Part shown: positions 17,875-27,755 of the stretch, one piece after another
Layout of the letters: every line of letters begins with the position of its first letter
Numbering within the stretch: the first letter of the stretch is position 1
Assembly: GCF_003268615.1 (NCBI RefSeq)
Contig: NZ_CP029844.1
Span: 496,001 to 560,000 of the forward strand
Direction: 5' to 3'
Source: Blattabacterium clevelandi
GTDB taxonomy: Bacteria; Bacteroidota; Bacteroidia; Flavobacteriales; Blattabacteriaceae
Length of the DNA stretch: 64,000 nucleotides
Notes under the pieces: generated by a model
Seen by the model: only the letters and a program-made list of their open reading frames with translations
What the model was told of the DNA's origin: nothing
Database searches by the model: none
Position numbers and translations under genes: made by a program

Positions 17875-18037
17875 AATACAAATAATATTGGAATGTTCTG
17901 AACAAAGAAAGACTGGAATTTCTGGTTCCTATAGATATATTACTACAAAAAATAAAAAAAATACTCCAAATAGAATTAAATTAAAAAAATATAATCCAAA
18001 ATTGAGGAAATACACAATTTATAAGGAAATAAAATAA
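17855..18037 (+). CDS. rpmG: Large ribosomal subunit protein bL33
   Basis: This is a 60-residue protein: [19 protein letters not shown] followed by [20 protein letters not shown] and a tail ending YTIYKEIK, the classical bL33 sequence. It has one Cys only, so this is the zinc-independent form. The ATG lies 20 bp inside rpmB, in a different frame, which suggests translational coupling and gives near-stoichiometric output. The next gene starts two bases after the stop. Confidence 0.96.
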   Translation: MGKKGNRIQIILECSEQRKTGISGSYRYITTKNKKNTPNRIKLKKYNPKLRKYTIYKEIK

Positions 18038-18039
18038 AT

Positions 18040-18204
18040 ATGTCTAAAAAAATTGTAGAAAATAAAAAGAAAAAAAATGATAAAAAGATGATTCTGGCTA
18101 TCCGAATAATTAAATCTAAAAAATCTGGTTTTTACACTTTTGAAAATAAAATCATAACCGATAATGAAGTAGAGAAATTTTTCCAGTATAAAATGAAAAA
18201 TTAA
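18040..18204 (+). CDS. DUF4295 family small protein (54 aa)
   Basis: This short gene lies between rpmG and ftsY. It begins MSKKIVENKKKKNDKKM and continues with AIRIIKSKKSGFYTFENKI, ending EKFFQYKMKN. The pattern (basic N-terminus, IKxxKSxKTGxYTFxEKI, acidic tail) and the exact position match the DUF4295 family of Bacteroidota as I know it. Function is unknown; its co-linearity with two ribosomal protein genes suggests a ribosome-related role. It starts 2 bp after the rpmG stop and ends 33 bp before ftsY. Confidence 0.8.
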   Translation: MSKKIVENKKKKNDKKMILAIRIIKSKKSGFYTFENKIITDNEVEKFFQYKMKN

Positions 18205-18237
18205 TAGTGGATTATTTAAAAAATTTAATCAATAAAA

Positions 18238-19212
18238 ATGTTTTTTCCAAAAAAAAAAAAGGAAATAAAAGAAGCATTCGATCATGAATTAAAAAAAACT
18301 AGAGAATCCTTTTTTTCTAGAATAAAAAATATTTTTTTCCGAAAATCAACATTGAAAATTGATATAGAAGATTTTCTAGATCATATAGAAGATATATTAT
18401 TATCTTCGGATATAGGAACAAAAACTACAATAAAAATCATTAATAATCTTGAAAATAGAATTAAAAAGGAAAAATATGAAGATGATCAAAAATTATATGA
18501 ATTTTTGAAAGAAGAAATGAAAGTTCCTTTTATGGATATTAAAAATGAAGGGTTAGAACGAACAATAAAAAAATCTGAAAAAAAACCATATGTCATTATG
18601 ATAATTGGAGTTAATGGAGTAGGTAAGACGACTACTATTGGTAAATTAGCATTTTTTTTAAAAAAAAAAGGATTTAATTTAATTATAGGAGCTTCGGATA
18701 CATTTCGTGCAGCTGCTATACGACAACTTGAAATATGGTCAAAAAAAGTCAATATTCCATTGATAAAACAACATATGTATGCGGATCCAGCTTCTGTAGC
18801 GTACGATACTTTGCAATCTGCAAAATCTAAAAATATGGACGTTGTCTTGATTGATACAGCTGGTAGATTACAAAATAAAATTGGACTTATGGAAGAACTT
18901 TCTAAAATAAGTAGGGTTATGAAAAAAGTGATACCTGAAGCACCTCATGAAATTATGCTGGTTTTGGATTCTACAACGGGTCAAAATGCGTTTGAACAAG
19001 TGAAAAAATTTTCTTCTTTTGTGAAAGTTTCTTCTATAATATTAACAAAATTAGAAGGGACCGCTAAAGGAGGAGTAGTCATAGGAATCGTGGATCAATT
19101 TAAAATACCTATTAAATATATTGGAATAGGAGAAAAAATACAAGATTTGAAAGAATTTGATGGTAAAAAATTTATCGATTCTTTTTTTCTTAATACTACT
19201 ATAACTAAATAA
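18238..19212 (+). CDS. ftsY: Signal recognition particle receptor FtsY
   Basis: This SRP receptor GTPase delivers ribosome-nascent chains to the membrane translocon. The N-domain is residues about 20-110, followed by the G-domain with G1 GVNGVGKTTTIGKLA, the insertion-box element DTFRAAAIRQLE, G3 LIDTAGR, LDSTTGQNA, and G4 TKLEGTAKGG. It ends in GIGEKIQDLKEFDGKKFIDSFF. The acidic A-domain of E. coli is absent, as in Bacteroidota. An A12 tract covers codons 4-8; it is in frame here. Confidence 0.96.
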   Translation: MFFPKKKKEIKEAFDHELKKTRESFFSRIKNIFFRKSTLKIDIEDFLDHIEDILLSSDIGTKTTIKIINNLENRIKKEKYEDDQKLYEFLKEEMKVPFMDIKNEGLERTIKKSEKKPYVIMIIGVNGVGKTTTIGKLAFFLKKKGFNLIIGASDTFRAAAIRQLEIWSKKVNIPLIKQHMYADPASVAYDTLQSAKSKNMDVVLIDTAGRLQNKIGLMEELSKISRVMKKVIPEAPHEIMLVLDSTTGQNAFEQVKKFSSFVKVSSIILTKLEGTAKGGVVIGIVDQFKIPIKYIGIGEKIQDLKEFDGKKFIDSFFLNTTITK

Positions 19213-19316
19213 TAAAGAATATATAATACAGGATAACTGACGTTATTTTTTTTCTATTTAAAATGGTATAGTTATTGTTATTTTTTTTTGCTATTTTTCA
19301 TTAAAATTTTTTAATT

Positions 19317-21146
19317 ATGGAAAAGACTAAGATTAGTGTTACTTCAGATAATATTTTTCCAATTATAAAAAGATTCCTTTATTCTGATCAAGAAATTTTT
19401 TTACGAGAATTAGTTTCCAATGCAACGGATGCGATTTTAAAATTAAAAACTCTAGAAAAAGTAAAAGAAATAGATGAGGTTATTAATGATCATTTACTGA
19501 AAATTAAAGTAAAAATAGATCAAAAAAATAAGACAATTCATATCATTGATAATGGAATTGGAATGACAAGAGAAGAAGTAGAAAAATATATAAATCAAAT
19601 AGCTTTTTCTGGAGCGGAAGAATTTATTCAAAAATATCAAGATAACGCCTCTTCTATCATTGGTCATTTTGGATTAGGATTTTATTCTTCTTTTATGGTA
19701 GCAAAAAAGGTAATTATTATTACTCAATCTTATATCAAAAATTCATCTACAGTACTATGGTCATGTGAAGGGACTCCAAAATTCAACATGGTAGAAACTG
19801 AAAAAAGAGAAAGAGGAACAGAAATCATTTTATTTATTAATGAAGATAGTAAAGAATTTTTAGAATACAATCGTATTTTAAAATTACTTCATAAATATTG
19901 TAAATTTATGCCTATTCCTATATCCTTATTTTCAGAAGAAAAAAAAGAAATTATCATCAACAATATTGATCCTATTTGGAAAAAAAATCCTATTCATTTA
20001 AGTGACAAAGATTATTTAAATTTTTATCATGAATTATATCCAAAAAACTTAGAAGAGGCTTTATTCTGGGCACATCTAAACATAGATCATCCTTTTCATT
20101 TAACTGGTATTTTATATTTTCCAAAAATAGAAAATAAAATGGATGTTCAAAAAGGTAGAATTCATTTATATAAGAATCAAGTTTATATAACGGATAATTT
20201 AAAAGGAATAGTTCCAGATTTTCTAAGTTTATTAAAGGGGGTAATAGATTCCCCAGATATTCCTCTTAATGTTTCACGTACTCATTTTCAATCGAATACA
20301 TCAGTAAAAAATATATCAAAATATATCATAAGAAAAGTTGCTGATAAACTTAATTCTATGTTTAAAAAAGATAGAAAAAATTTTCAAAAAAAGTGGGAAT
20401 ACATAAAAATTATCATAGAATATGGGATGATTAGTACACAAAATTTTTTTGATAAAGCTAATAATTTTTTCATTTATCTTACAATAAATGGAGAATTTTT
20501 TACTTTAGAGGAATTAAAAGAAAAAGTAAAAAATTCTCAAAAAAATAAAGATGAAAAAATTGTTTTTCTTTATACTTCAGATAAAGAAAAACAATATAGT
20601 TATATTCAAGAGGCAAAAAAAAGATCTTATGAAGTTTTGATTTTAAATAGTCCACTTACAGCACATTTAATACAACAATTGGAAATAACTCATAAGGATA
20701 TTTCTTTTGTTCGTGTAGATTCAGATCATATTGATAAATTAATCGATCAGAAAAAAGAAAAATATTATTCTGAACTTTCTGAAAAAGAAAAAGAATATTT
20801 AAAAAATTTTGTAAATGAAAATTTAATAAAAGAATATGAATTTTCCGTAAAATTGGAAAACTTATCTCAAATAGATCCTCCTTTTTTAATCATCATACCA
20901 GAATTTATAAGAAGAATGAGAGAAATTAGTACTCTAGGAAAAGATATTGATAAAGAAAAATTTTATCAATTAATTGTAAATACAAATCATATTTTAATGA
21001 AGAAAATATTAAGGGAACCATATAATGAAAGAAAAAAAAAACTTATTCAAGATGCTTTAAATTTCACACTTTTATCAAATAATTTATTAAAAGGAAAAAA
21101 TCTAATGATTTTTATTTCAAAAAAAATAGAAGATCTTACTCAATAA
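19317..21146 (+). CDS. htpG: Chaperone HtpG (Hsp90)
   Basis: This is an ATP-dependent Hsp90-family chaperone of 609 residues. The N-terminal ATPase has FLRELVSNATDAILKLK, IIDNGIGMTREEV and GHFGLGFYSSFMVA (GxxGxG lid motif). The middle domain has PDFLSLLKGVIDSPDIPLNVSR, containing the conserved catalytic Arg segment. The C-terminal dimerisation domain is present. Length is near E. coli HtpG (624). It has its own 104-bp upstream spacer. Retention of Hsp90, DnaJ and GrpE fits the high chaperone demand of endosymbionts. Confidence 0.96.
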   Translation: MEKTKISVTSDNIFPIIKRFLYSDQEIFLRELVSNATDAILKLKTLEKVKEIDEVINDHLLKIKVKIDQKNKTIHIIDNGIGMTREEVEKYINQIAFSGAEEFIQKYQDNASSIIGHFGLGFYSSFMVAKKVIIITQSYIKNSSTVLWSCEGTPKFNMVETEKRERGTEIILFINEDSKEFLEYNRILKLLHKYCKFMPIPISLFSEEKKEIIINNIDPIWKKNPIHLSDKDYLNFYHELYPKNLEEALFWAHLNIDHPFHLTGILYFPKIENKMDVQKGRIHLYKNQVYITDNLKGIVPDFLSLLKGVIDSPDIPLNVSRTHFQSNTSVKNISKYIIRKVADKLNSMFKKDRKNFQKKWEYIKIIIEYGMISTQNFFDKANNFFIYLTINGEFFTLEELKEKVKNSQKNKDEKIVFLYTSDKEKQYSYIQEAKKRSYEVLILNSPLTAHLIQQLEITHKDISFVRVDSDHIDKLIDQKKEKYYSELSEKEKEYLKNFVNENLIKEYEFSVKLENLSQIDPPFLIIIPEFIRRMREISTLGKDIDKEKFYQLIVNTNHILMKKILREPYNERKKKLIQDALNFTLLSNNLLKGKNLMIFISKKIEDLTQ

Positions 21147-21157
21147 AAATCAATTAG

Positions 21158-21928
21158 TTAATTATTATTAAATTTTTTTAATTTAATACTTGTTAATACT
21201 TTTTTTGTATATAATGGAAAATCTGAATTTTGTATCCAATCATAATAATTGGTATCTTTTTCAAAAATTTTTAATATTTTTTCTCCTTTATATTTTCCAA
21301 AATTGAATATTTCATCCCCATTTTCATCTATTTTTATAAAACCAGCAAGATCTGCTATGTTTTTTTGATAAGAAAATTTGTTTAGACTTTTCACATCTTT
21401 TTTTAGATCTTCATATTTTTCTAATTGAGCAAGTAATATTTCATACGTAGCAAATGTATCTGCTTTGGAGCTATGTGCCTTTACAAGATCTTTTCTACAA
21501 TAATATTTATAAGCAGCAGAAAGATTTCTAGGTTCCATTTTGTGAAAAATTACTTGTACGTCTATTGTATTATGTTTTTTGATATCAAAAGAAATTCCTG
21601 CACGTAACATTTCTTCCACTAAAATGGGTATATCAAATCTATTAGAATTATAACCTGCTAAATCCGAATTTTCAATCATTTTTAGAATAGGAATCGCTAC
21701 ATTTTTAAATGGTAATTTTCCTTCTACATCTTCATCTTTAATTCCATGAATAGCTGTAGATTTTGGTGGGATAGGCATTTCAGGAAAAATAAGCCAAGTT
21801 TTATCTTCTTGTTTACCATTTGGAAATATTTTCAATATAGATATTTCTATAATTCGATCTTTTCCAATATTTATTCCTGTAGATTCTATATCAAAGAAAC
21901 AAATAGGACGATTTAGTTGTAATTTCAT
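21158..21928 (-). CDS. DEDDh-type 3'-5' exonuclease (DnaQ-like)
   Basis: The exonuclease fold begins RPICFFDIESTGINIGKDRIIEIS with Asp13 and Glu15, then AGYNSNRFDIPILVEEML (second Asp), and AHSSKADTFATYEIL (His and last Asp), giving the full DEDDh set. A C-terminal extension has IFNFGKYKGEKILKIFEKD and YYDWIQNSDFPLYTKKVL, a DUF3820-like segment often attached to Bacteroidota exonucleases. It may act as proofreading or general exonuclease; a role as DNA polymerase III epsilon cannot be decided. It is 5 bp downstream of pssA. Confidence 0.88.
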   Translation of the reverse strand: MKLQLNRPICFFDIESTGINIGKDRIIEISILKIFPNGKQEDKTWLIFPEMPIPPKSTAIHGIKDEDVEGKLPFKNVAIPILKMIENSDLAGYNSNRFDIPILVEEMLRAGISFDIKKHNTIDVQVIFHKMEPRNLSAAYKYYCRKDLVKAHSSKADTFATYEILLAQLEKYEDLKKDVKSLNKFSYQKNIADLAGFIKIDENGDEIFNFGKYKGEKILKIFEKDTNYYDWIQNSDFPLYTKKVLTSIKLKKFNNN

Positions 21929-21933
21929 ATTGT

Positions 21934-22668
21934 TTAATGTAATTTTTTTCTATTAAATCTATGAAAATAAATTGAAGTTATCATATATAAAATAACAATA
22001 CATGGAATAGCTACCATATGTAAAGTTAATAAAAGAAGTATACTCATGAGTAAAAATAAATAACGTTTTTTATTTTTTTTCCAAGAAAAACCATAAAATT
22101 TTAAGGAAATCATCGGAATTTTAGTTATTAAAAAATAACAGGAAAAAAAAATTATTAAAAACATTATAATAGGAGAAAATATAATTTCTTTTATTAAAAT
22201 ATTTATATTATTATTGGGTTTATATTTCATTATAATAGATAAAGAAGTAAAAAATATGGTATTCACTGGAGTGGTCAACCCATAATTTTTTTTATCCATA
22301 TAATAAGTTATATTAAATTTAGCTAAACGACATGCCGAAAATATGGTAATCAAAAAAGAAGACCATTCTATGAATGGTATTATTTTTTGATTACCATTCA
22401 TATTTTTAAACAAAAGAAAAACTATTATCGATGGGACTAACCCAAAAGATACCATATCTGCTAAGGAATCTAATTCTTTACCAAACTGATTTTCTATTTT
22501 CATAGATCTAGATATAAATCCATCTAAAAAATCAAAAATTAATGAAAATATAGTAAAAATAGCAGCATATTCAAAAAGTTTTGATTGTAAAAAAATAATA
22601 GAAATACACCCAAAAAATAAGTTTAATAGAGTAAAAATATTTGGAATAATTTTTTTTATTTTTTTCAT
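21934..22668 (-). CDS. pssA: CDP-diacylglycerol-serine O-phosphatidyltransferase
   Basis: This integral membrane enzyme makes phosphatidylserine from CDP-diacylglycerol and serine. It shows the CDP-alcohol phosphotransferase signature: FDFLDGFISRSMKIENQFG followed by KELDSLADMVSFGLVPS (D-G-x2-A/S-R ... G-x3-D-x3-D). About eight hydrophobic segments follow, plus the opening KKIIPNIFTLLNLFFGCISI typical of type II PssA. Length 244 is normal. Divergent from ybeY by 61 bp, with the exonuclease gene directly downstream. Confidence 0.93.
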   Translation of the reverse strand: MKKIKKIIPNIFTLLNLFFGCISIIFLQSKLFEYAAIFTIFSLIFDFLDGFISRSMKIENQFGKELDSLADMVSFGLVPSIIVFLLFKNMNGNQKIIPFIEWSSFLITIFSACRLAKFNITYYMDKKNYGLTTPVNTIFFTSLSIIMKYKPNNNINILIKEIIFSPIIMFLIIFFSCYFLITKIPMISLKFYGFSWKKNKKRYLFLLMSILLLLTLHMVAIPCIVILYMITSIYFHRFNRKKLH

Positions 22669-22729
22669 TAATAAATATATGATATTATAAAAATAATATT
22701 TTATTTCATTTTTTTATTTTTTATACGCT

Positions 22730-23155
22730 ATGATAAATTTTTATTACGAAATTTCTAATTTTTTTATTCAAAATGAATCTATATTTATTCAATCTATTTG
22801 TATTATATTAAAAAATGAAGGAAAAGATGTTGGAGATATTAATTATATTTTTTGTAGTGATAATTATATTTTAAATATAAATAAAAAATTTCTTCGAAAA
22901 GATTATTATACTGATGTTATAGCTTTTTCAGAATTTGATGAAAAAAAGAAAAAAAAATATATATCAGGAGATATATTTATTAGCATAGATAGAGTTTTAG
23001 ATAATTCTAAACAATGGAATCAATTTTTTCAAGTTGAATTAAAACGTGTTATGATCCATGCTGTATTACATTTTTTGGGATATGATGATAAAAAAATGAA
23101 AAATAAAAAATTAATGAGAAAAAAAGAAGAGTTTTATTTAATTTTATTTCAATAG
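22730..23155 (+). CDS. ybeY: Endoribonuclease YbeY (rRNA maturation factor)
   Basis: This is a metal-dependent RNase involved in 16S rRNA 3' processing and ribosome quality control. Family segments include [18 protein letters not shown] and [11 protein letters not shown], and the metal site [13 protein letters not shown] has His110 and His114, with Asp120 where E. coli has the third His. Bacteroidota homologues often vary here. Length 141. It is followed by mnmG after 7 bp, a co-directional pair also common in Flavobacteriia. Confidence 0.92.
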   Translation: MINFYYEISNFFIQNESIFIQSICIILKNEGKDVGDINYIFCSDNYILNINKKFLRKDYYTDVIAFSEFDEKKKKKYISGDIFISIDRVLDNSKQWNQFFQVELKRVMIHAVLHFLGYDDKKMKNKKLMRKKEEFYLILFQ

Positions 23156-23162
23156 AATAATT

Positions 23163-25037
23163 ATGTTTTTAGATACATATGATATTATTATTGTTGGAGG
23201 AGGACATGCAGGAGCAGAAGCAGCATCGGCATCTTCTAAAATGGGATCAAAAACTTTGCTAATTACAAGTAATTTACAAACAATTGGGCAATTGTCATGT
23301 AATCCAGCTATAGGAGGAATAGCTAAAGGACAAATAATAAGAGAAATAGATGCCTTAGGAGGTTATTCAGGGATAATATCCGATTATAGTATGATTCAAT
23401 TTAGAATGTTGAATAGGTCTAAAGGACCTGCTATGTGGAGTCCTAGAGCACAATGTGATAGAAAATTATTTTCTAATAATTGGAGATTTTTTTTAGAAAA
23501 AAATCATCAATTAGACCTATATCAAGATACGGTAATTTCTTTAATTGTAAAGAAAAAAATAGTTAAAGGAGTGATAACCTCTTTTGGAATAAAAATCATG
23601 GGAAAATCGGTCATACTTACAAATGGAACATTTTTAAATGGAAAAATCCATATTGGTGGAAAAAAAATTAATGGAGGTAGAATATCGGAAAAAGAGGTTA
23701 GAGGGATAACAGAACAATTAACTAAATTTTTTGGATTTCAACATGGAAGAATGAAAACCGGAACTTCACCTAGAGTAGATGGACGCTCTTTGAATTACAA
23801 AAAAATGAAAGTTCAAAAGGGAGATTTTCGTCCTAAAAAATTTTCTTTTTCGAAAACAATAAAATTAAAAAAACAATGTGAATGTCATATTTCTTATACA
23901 AATGAAGAAATTCATGATTTTATTAAAAAAAATTTGAGATATTCTCCTATTTTTACAGGATCTATTCAAGGTGTTAGCCCTAGATATTGTCCTTCTATCG
24001 AAGAAAAAATTTATAGATTTTCCGATAAAAAAGAACATCATATTTTTGTAGAACCAGAGGGGTGGAATACAGTAGAAGTATATATAAATGGATTTTCTAC
24101 TTCTTTACCAGAAGAAAAACAATACCAAGCTTTAAAAAAAATTTCAGGATTCGAAAAAGTCAAAATGTTAAGACCTGGATATGCTATTGAATATGATTAT
24201 TTTCCTCCAATACAATTAAAACTTACTTTGGAAAGTAAGTTAATAGAAAATCTTTTTTTTGCTGGACAAATTAATGGTACTACAGGTTATGAAGAAGCTG
24301 CGGCGCAAGGATTAATTGCTGGAATTAATGCTCATCTAAAAATTCATGAAAAAAAGCCATTTATTCTAAAAAGAAACCAAGCGTATATTGGAGTATTAAT
24401 AGATGATTTGATTACAAAAGGGACAGAAGAACCCTATAGAATGTTTACTTCAAGAGCTGAATATAGAATGTTATTACGTCAAGATAATGCGGATGAAAGA
24501 TTAACCCCTATGGGGTATAAAATTGGATTAATTTCAGAAAAAAGAATGAAATTAGTAGAAAAAAAAAAATATCAAGTTGAAAAATGTATTTCTTTATTTA
24601 AGAAAATTAATTTAACCCCAAAAATACTTAATCCTATTTTAAATCTTAAAAAATCTCCTATTGTATATCAGGAAAAAAAAATAGATATCATTTTATCTCG
24701 TTCGGAAATCGATATACAAGATATGATTTCTATACCTTTTTTAAAAAAAGAGATAGAAATTAATAATCTTAATCAACAAGAAATATTAGAACAAGTTTCT
24801 ATTCAAATTAAATATAGAGGATATATTGAACGGGAAAAAGAAAATGCTAAAAAATTGTTGAAACTGGAAAATATTCGAATTCCACATAATTTTGATTATG
24901 AAAAAATTAAATCTTTATCTATAGAAGCTAGGGAAAAATTAACTTATCATCGTCCGGAAACTTTTTCACAAGCTTCAAGGATTAGTGGGGTATCTCCTTC
25001 GGATTTAAGTATTTTGTTAGTTTATATAGGTCGTTAA
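23163..25037 (+). CDS. mnmG: tRNA uridine-5-carboxymethylaminomethyl modification enzyme MnmG
   Basis: With MnmE it makes cmnm5U at the wobble base of several tRNAs. The FAD-binding Rossmann motif [18 protein letters not shown] is at the N-terminus, followed by [75 protein letters not shown] and [19 protein letters not shown]. The C-terminal helical domain ends in [18 protein letters not shown]. Length 624 is standard. Together with MnmA in this window it covers two modifications of wobble uridine 34. Overlaps the convergent DivIC/FtsB gene by 4 bp. Confidence 0.97.
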   Translation: MFLDTYDIIIVGGGHAGAEAASASSKMGSKTLLITSNLQTIGQLSCNPAIGGIAKGQIIREIDALGGYSGIISDYSMIQFRMLNRSKGPAMWSPRAQCDRKLFSNNWRFFLEKNHQLDLYQDTVISLIVKKKIVKGVITSFGIKIMGKSVILTNGTFLNGKIHIGGKKINGGRISEKEVRGITEQLTKFFGFQHGRMKTGTSPRVDGRSLNYKKMKVQKGDFRPKKFSFSKTIKLKKQCECHISYTNEEIHDFIKKNLRYSPIFTGSIQGVSPRYCPSIEEKIYRFSDKKEHHIFVEPEGWNTVEVYINGFSTSLPEEKQYQALKKISGFEKVKMLRPGYAIEYDYFPPIQLKLTLESKLIENLFFAGQINGTTGYEEAAAQGLIAGINAHLKIHEKKPFILKRNQAYIGVLIDDLITKGTEEPYRMFTSRAEYRMLLRQDNADERLTPMGYKIGLISEKRMKLVEKKKYQVEKCISLFKKINLTPKILNPILNLKKSPIVYQEKKIDIILSRSEIDIQDMISIPFLKKEIEINNLNQQEILEQVSIQIKYRGYIEREKENAKKLLKLENIRIPHNFDYEKIKSLSIEAREKLTYHRPETFSQASRISGVSPSDLSILLVYIGR

Positions 25038-25336
25038 TTTTCAGTTTTAGATAGAATAAATAAATCTTCATCCTCTTTTTTCATATAAAATTTTTCCCTA
25101 GCTACTTTTTCCAAGTATTTAGGATCTGTATTTAACTTTTTAAGATGATCCCCTTCTAAAAAAATTTTATTTTTTAAATAATCTCTATCCAATATCATTT
25201 TATTTATAGTTTTTTTTAGTTTCCAATGTAAGATCAAAGAATTAGTATCAAAAAAAAACATCCATATAAAAAATAAAACACTGATCCAAAAATATTTAGT
25301 TTTAAATATTTTATAAATTATGTATTTTTTTTTCAT
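25034..25336 (-). CDS. Septum formation initiator family protein (FtsB/DivIC-like)
   Basis: This is a 100-residue bitopic protein: cytoplasmic basic N-terminus, membrane helix about 15-32 ([15 protein letters not shown]), then a coiled-coil segment about 33-65 ([20 protein letters not shown]) and the conserved end [25 protein letters not shown]. It should act with FtsL/FtsQ in assembly of the division complex. The pattern LE+xAREkfxMkkpxE is diagnostic. A 53-aa membrane ORF just upstream overlaps its start. Confidence 0.88.
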   Translation of the reverse strand: MKKKYIIYKIFKTKYFWISVLFFIWMFFFDTNSLILHWKLKKTINKMILDRDYLKNKIFLEGDHLKKLNTDPKYLEKVAREKFYMKKEDEDLFILSKTEN

Positions 25337-25472
25337 TTATCCAATTTTTTATAGTGTTAACTCCTATATTTATGGTCCAGTATATAATCACAAAAAATAA
25401 AAAAAAAATACACCAAAATCCAGATATTGTTATGATTATAAAAAATAAAAATCCTATAAATTTGATTATCAT
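25311..25472 (-). CDS. Possible 53-aa single-span membrane protein
   Basis: An ATG at 25472 opens a short frame ending TAA at 25311. It has a very hydrophobic first part (about residues 3-34, two Trp and a Cys), then [20 protein letters not shown] with an amphipathic basic end. It overlaps the DivIC/FtsB-like gene by 26 bp in another frame, and no other feature explains this spacer. I do not recognise a family. T-rich DNA easily gives chance hydrophobic frames, so this is a candidate only; the non-poly-Phe composition of its second half is the main argument for it. Confidence 0.35.
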   Translation of the reverse strand: MIIKFIGFLFFIIITISGFWCIFFLFFVIIYWTINIGVNTIKNWINEKKIHNL

Positions 25473-25547
25473 AATATAATTAATAAATTAAAAAAAATTA
25501 TACTTTTTTTTTATAAAAAGTTTATTAATTTCGTAAAAAAAATAAAA

Positions 25548-26933
25548 ATGATTTTTAGAAACGAAATAGATACATTAGGAATGGTACAAGTTCCTATGGA
25601 TAAATATTGGGGGGCACAAACCGAAAGATCAAGAAATAATTTTAGAATAGGAATAGAAGGATCTATGCCGATAGAAATTATTCATTCTTTTGCTATTTTA
25701 AAGAAAGCAGCTGCATATGCTAATTTTGAATGTGGTATTTTGTCTAAAAAAAAAAGAGATTTAATTACTTTGGTTTGTGAAGAGATTATAGAAGGTAAAT
25801 TAGATGACCAATTTCCTTTAGTTATATGGCAAACAGGATCTGGAACACATACTAATATGAATATCAATGAAGTAATATCCAATAGATCTCATGTTTTAAT
25901 GGGAGAAAAACTTGGAAAAAGTAAATCTTTTATACATCCAAATGATGATGTAAATATGTCTCAATCATCTAATGATACCTATTCTACAGCAATGAATATT
26001 GCATCCTATAAAAAATTGATAGAAAAAACAATTCCTTCTATAGAAATTCTACGTAATACATTGGAAAAGAAAACAAATTTATTTAAAAATGTGATTAAAA
26101 TAGGGAGGACTCATCTTATGGATGCGGTTCCTATAACTTTAGGACAGGAATTTTCCGGTTATGTTTCTCAAATAGATCATGGATTAAATTCTATTAAAAA
26201 CACTTTAGATCATCTTTCTGAATTGGCTATTGGAGGAACTGCGGTTGGAACAGGATTAAATACACCTAAAGGATACGATATAAAAGTAACTAACTATATT
26301 TGTAAATATACTGGACTTCCATTTAAAGTAGCAAATAATAAATTTGAAGCAATTTCATCTCATGATGCTATTGTGGAATCTCATTCTGCTCTCAAACAAA
26401 TTTCCGTTTCTTTGATTAAAATAGCAAATGATATTCGATTTTTAGCTTCGGGGCCTCGTTCCGGAATAGGAGAAATTTATATTCCTGAAAATGAACCTGG
26501 ATCTTCTATTATGCCTGGAAAAATAAATCCAACACAATGTGAATCTCTCATGATGGTTTGTACACAAGTAATAGGAAATGATTTATCTATTTCAATAGCA
26601 GGAGCATCCGGGAATTATGAATTAAATGTTTCTAAACCATTAATGGCTTATAATTTTCTTCAATCTTCGCAACTTATTTCTGATGCTTGTAGTTCTTTTT
26701 CTAATTTATGTGTAAAAGGAATTATACCCAATTATAAAAAAATTAAAGAATTATTAAATAGATCTTTAATGTTAATAACAGTACTTAATAATTGTATTGG
26801 ATACGAAAAAGCCGCAAAAATTTCAAAAAAAGCTTATGAAAATAATACTACCTTAAAAGAGGAAGCGGTACGATTAGGATATTTAACAATGGATGAATTT
26901 GATAAATTAGTAAGACCAGAGAAAATGATATAA
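25548..26933 (+). CDS. fumC: Fumarate hydratase, class II
   Basis: This TCA cycle enzyme interconverts fumarate and malate. The superfamily signature [15 protein letters not shown] is at about 313-327. Other active-site segments are [39 protein letters not shown] and [19 protein letters not shown]. The N-terminus [22 protein letters not shown] is the FumC opening rather than aspartase or argininosuccinate lyase. Length 461 is typical. Monocistronic as far as can be seen; convergent with tatD. Confidence 0.97.
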   Translation: MIFRNEIDTLGMVQVPMDKYWGAQTERSRNNFRIGIEGSMPIEIIHSFAILKKAAAYANFECGILSKKKRDLITLVCEEIIEGKLDDQFPLVIWQTGSGTHTNMNINEVISNRSHVLMGEKLGKSKSFIHPNDDVNMSQSSNDTYSTAMNIASYKKLIEKTIPSIEILRNTLEKKTNLFKNVIKIGRTHLMDAVPITLGQEFSGYVSQIDHGLNSIKNTLDHLSELAIGGTAVGTGLNTPKGYDIKVTNYICKYTGLPFKVANNKFEAISSHDAIVESHSALKQISVSLIKIANDIRFLASGPRSGIGEIYIPENEPGSSIMPGKINPTQCESLMMVCTQVIGNDLSISIAGASGNYELNVSKPLMAYNFLQSSQLISDACSSFSNLCVKGIIPNYKKIKELLNRSLMLITVLNNCIGYEKAAKISKKAYENNTTLKEEAVRLGYLTMDEFDKLVRPEKMI

Positions 26934-26946
26934 ATCATTATCATAA

Positions 26947-27708
26947 TTAGGAAAATATTTCCTTTACGTTTATTTCGATGATATTTGCTATATTTTTTTC
27001 CGAAATAGAATAAATATTGGAAAGTTTTTTTAAAATTATTTTTAAGTAAACAGGTTCATTTCTTTTTCCTTGAAAAGGATAAGGAGATAAAAATGGAGAA
27101 TCTGTTTCTAATACTATATTTTTTAAATTAATTTTATGTAAAAATGAACTAATATTATTATTTTTAAAAGTAATCATACCTCCAATTCCTATTTTTAACC
27201 CTAAACTAATAATTTTTTTTGCTTGTTCTAAGTTTCCAGAAAAACAATGAAAAATTCCTTTAATAGGATAATTTTTTTTTAAAATATCAAAAACTGGGTC
27301 AAAAGCTTTTCTACAGTGAATCACTATAGGTAATTTTTTTATTTTTGCATATTGTATTTGAGTTTGAAAGGCATATTTTTGTTCAAGAAGAAATTTTTTT
27401 TCTAAGTGTAAATCTATTCCAATTTCTCCTATAGAAATGAAAGTATGTTGATCTAACCATTTTTTAATACTATTTAATTCATTTTCTAAATTATAGGGGG
27501 TTACTTTACTAGGGTGTAATCCTATCATGGGAAAACATATATTTGGATATTTTTTTTCTAATTTTAGTATTTTAGGAATTGTGGTACAATCTATAGAAGG
27601 AATATAAAATTTATGTATTCTGTTATGAATTGCAGTTTTTATGACAAAATCTATATCTTTATCAAATTGTTTCATATATAAATGAGTATGTGTATCAGTA
27701 ATTTTCAT
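26947..27708 (-). CDS. tatD: TatD family metal-dependent hydrolase (DNase)
   Basis: A TIM-barrel hydrolase with KITDTHTHLYMKQF at the N-terminus (HxH metal ligands), GEIGIDLH (Glu ligand), LPIVIHCRKAFDP (His), GIFHCFSGNLEQAK (His) and LETDSPFLSPYPFQGKRNEP (Asp). The family has 3'-5' exonuclease activity on DNA, with roles in repair or quality control. The open frame could start upstream at 27732, but family members begin just before the THTHL motif, so I take the ATG at 27708 (253 residues). This leaves 47 bp to divergent fabD. Confidence 0.92.
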   Translation of the reverse strand: MKITDTHTHLYMKQFDKDIDFVIKTAIHNRIHKFYIPSIDCTTIPKILKLEKKYPNICFPMIGLHPSKVTPYNLENELNSIKKWLDQHTFISIGEIGIDLHLEKKFLLEQKYAFQTQIQYAKIKKLPIVIHCRKAFDPVFDILKKNYPIKGIFHCFSGNLEQAKKIISLGLKIGIGGMITFKNNNISSFLHKINLKNIVLETDSPFLSPYPFQGKRNEPVYLKIILKKLSNIYSISEKNIANIIEINVKEIFS

Positions 27709-27755
27709 ATAAATATTATGAATTTTGTTCAAATTAAAAATTTTTTTCTTTCTGT

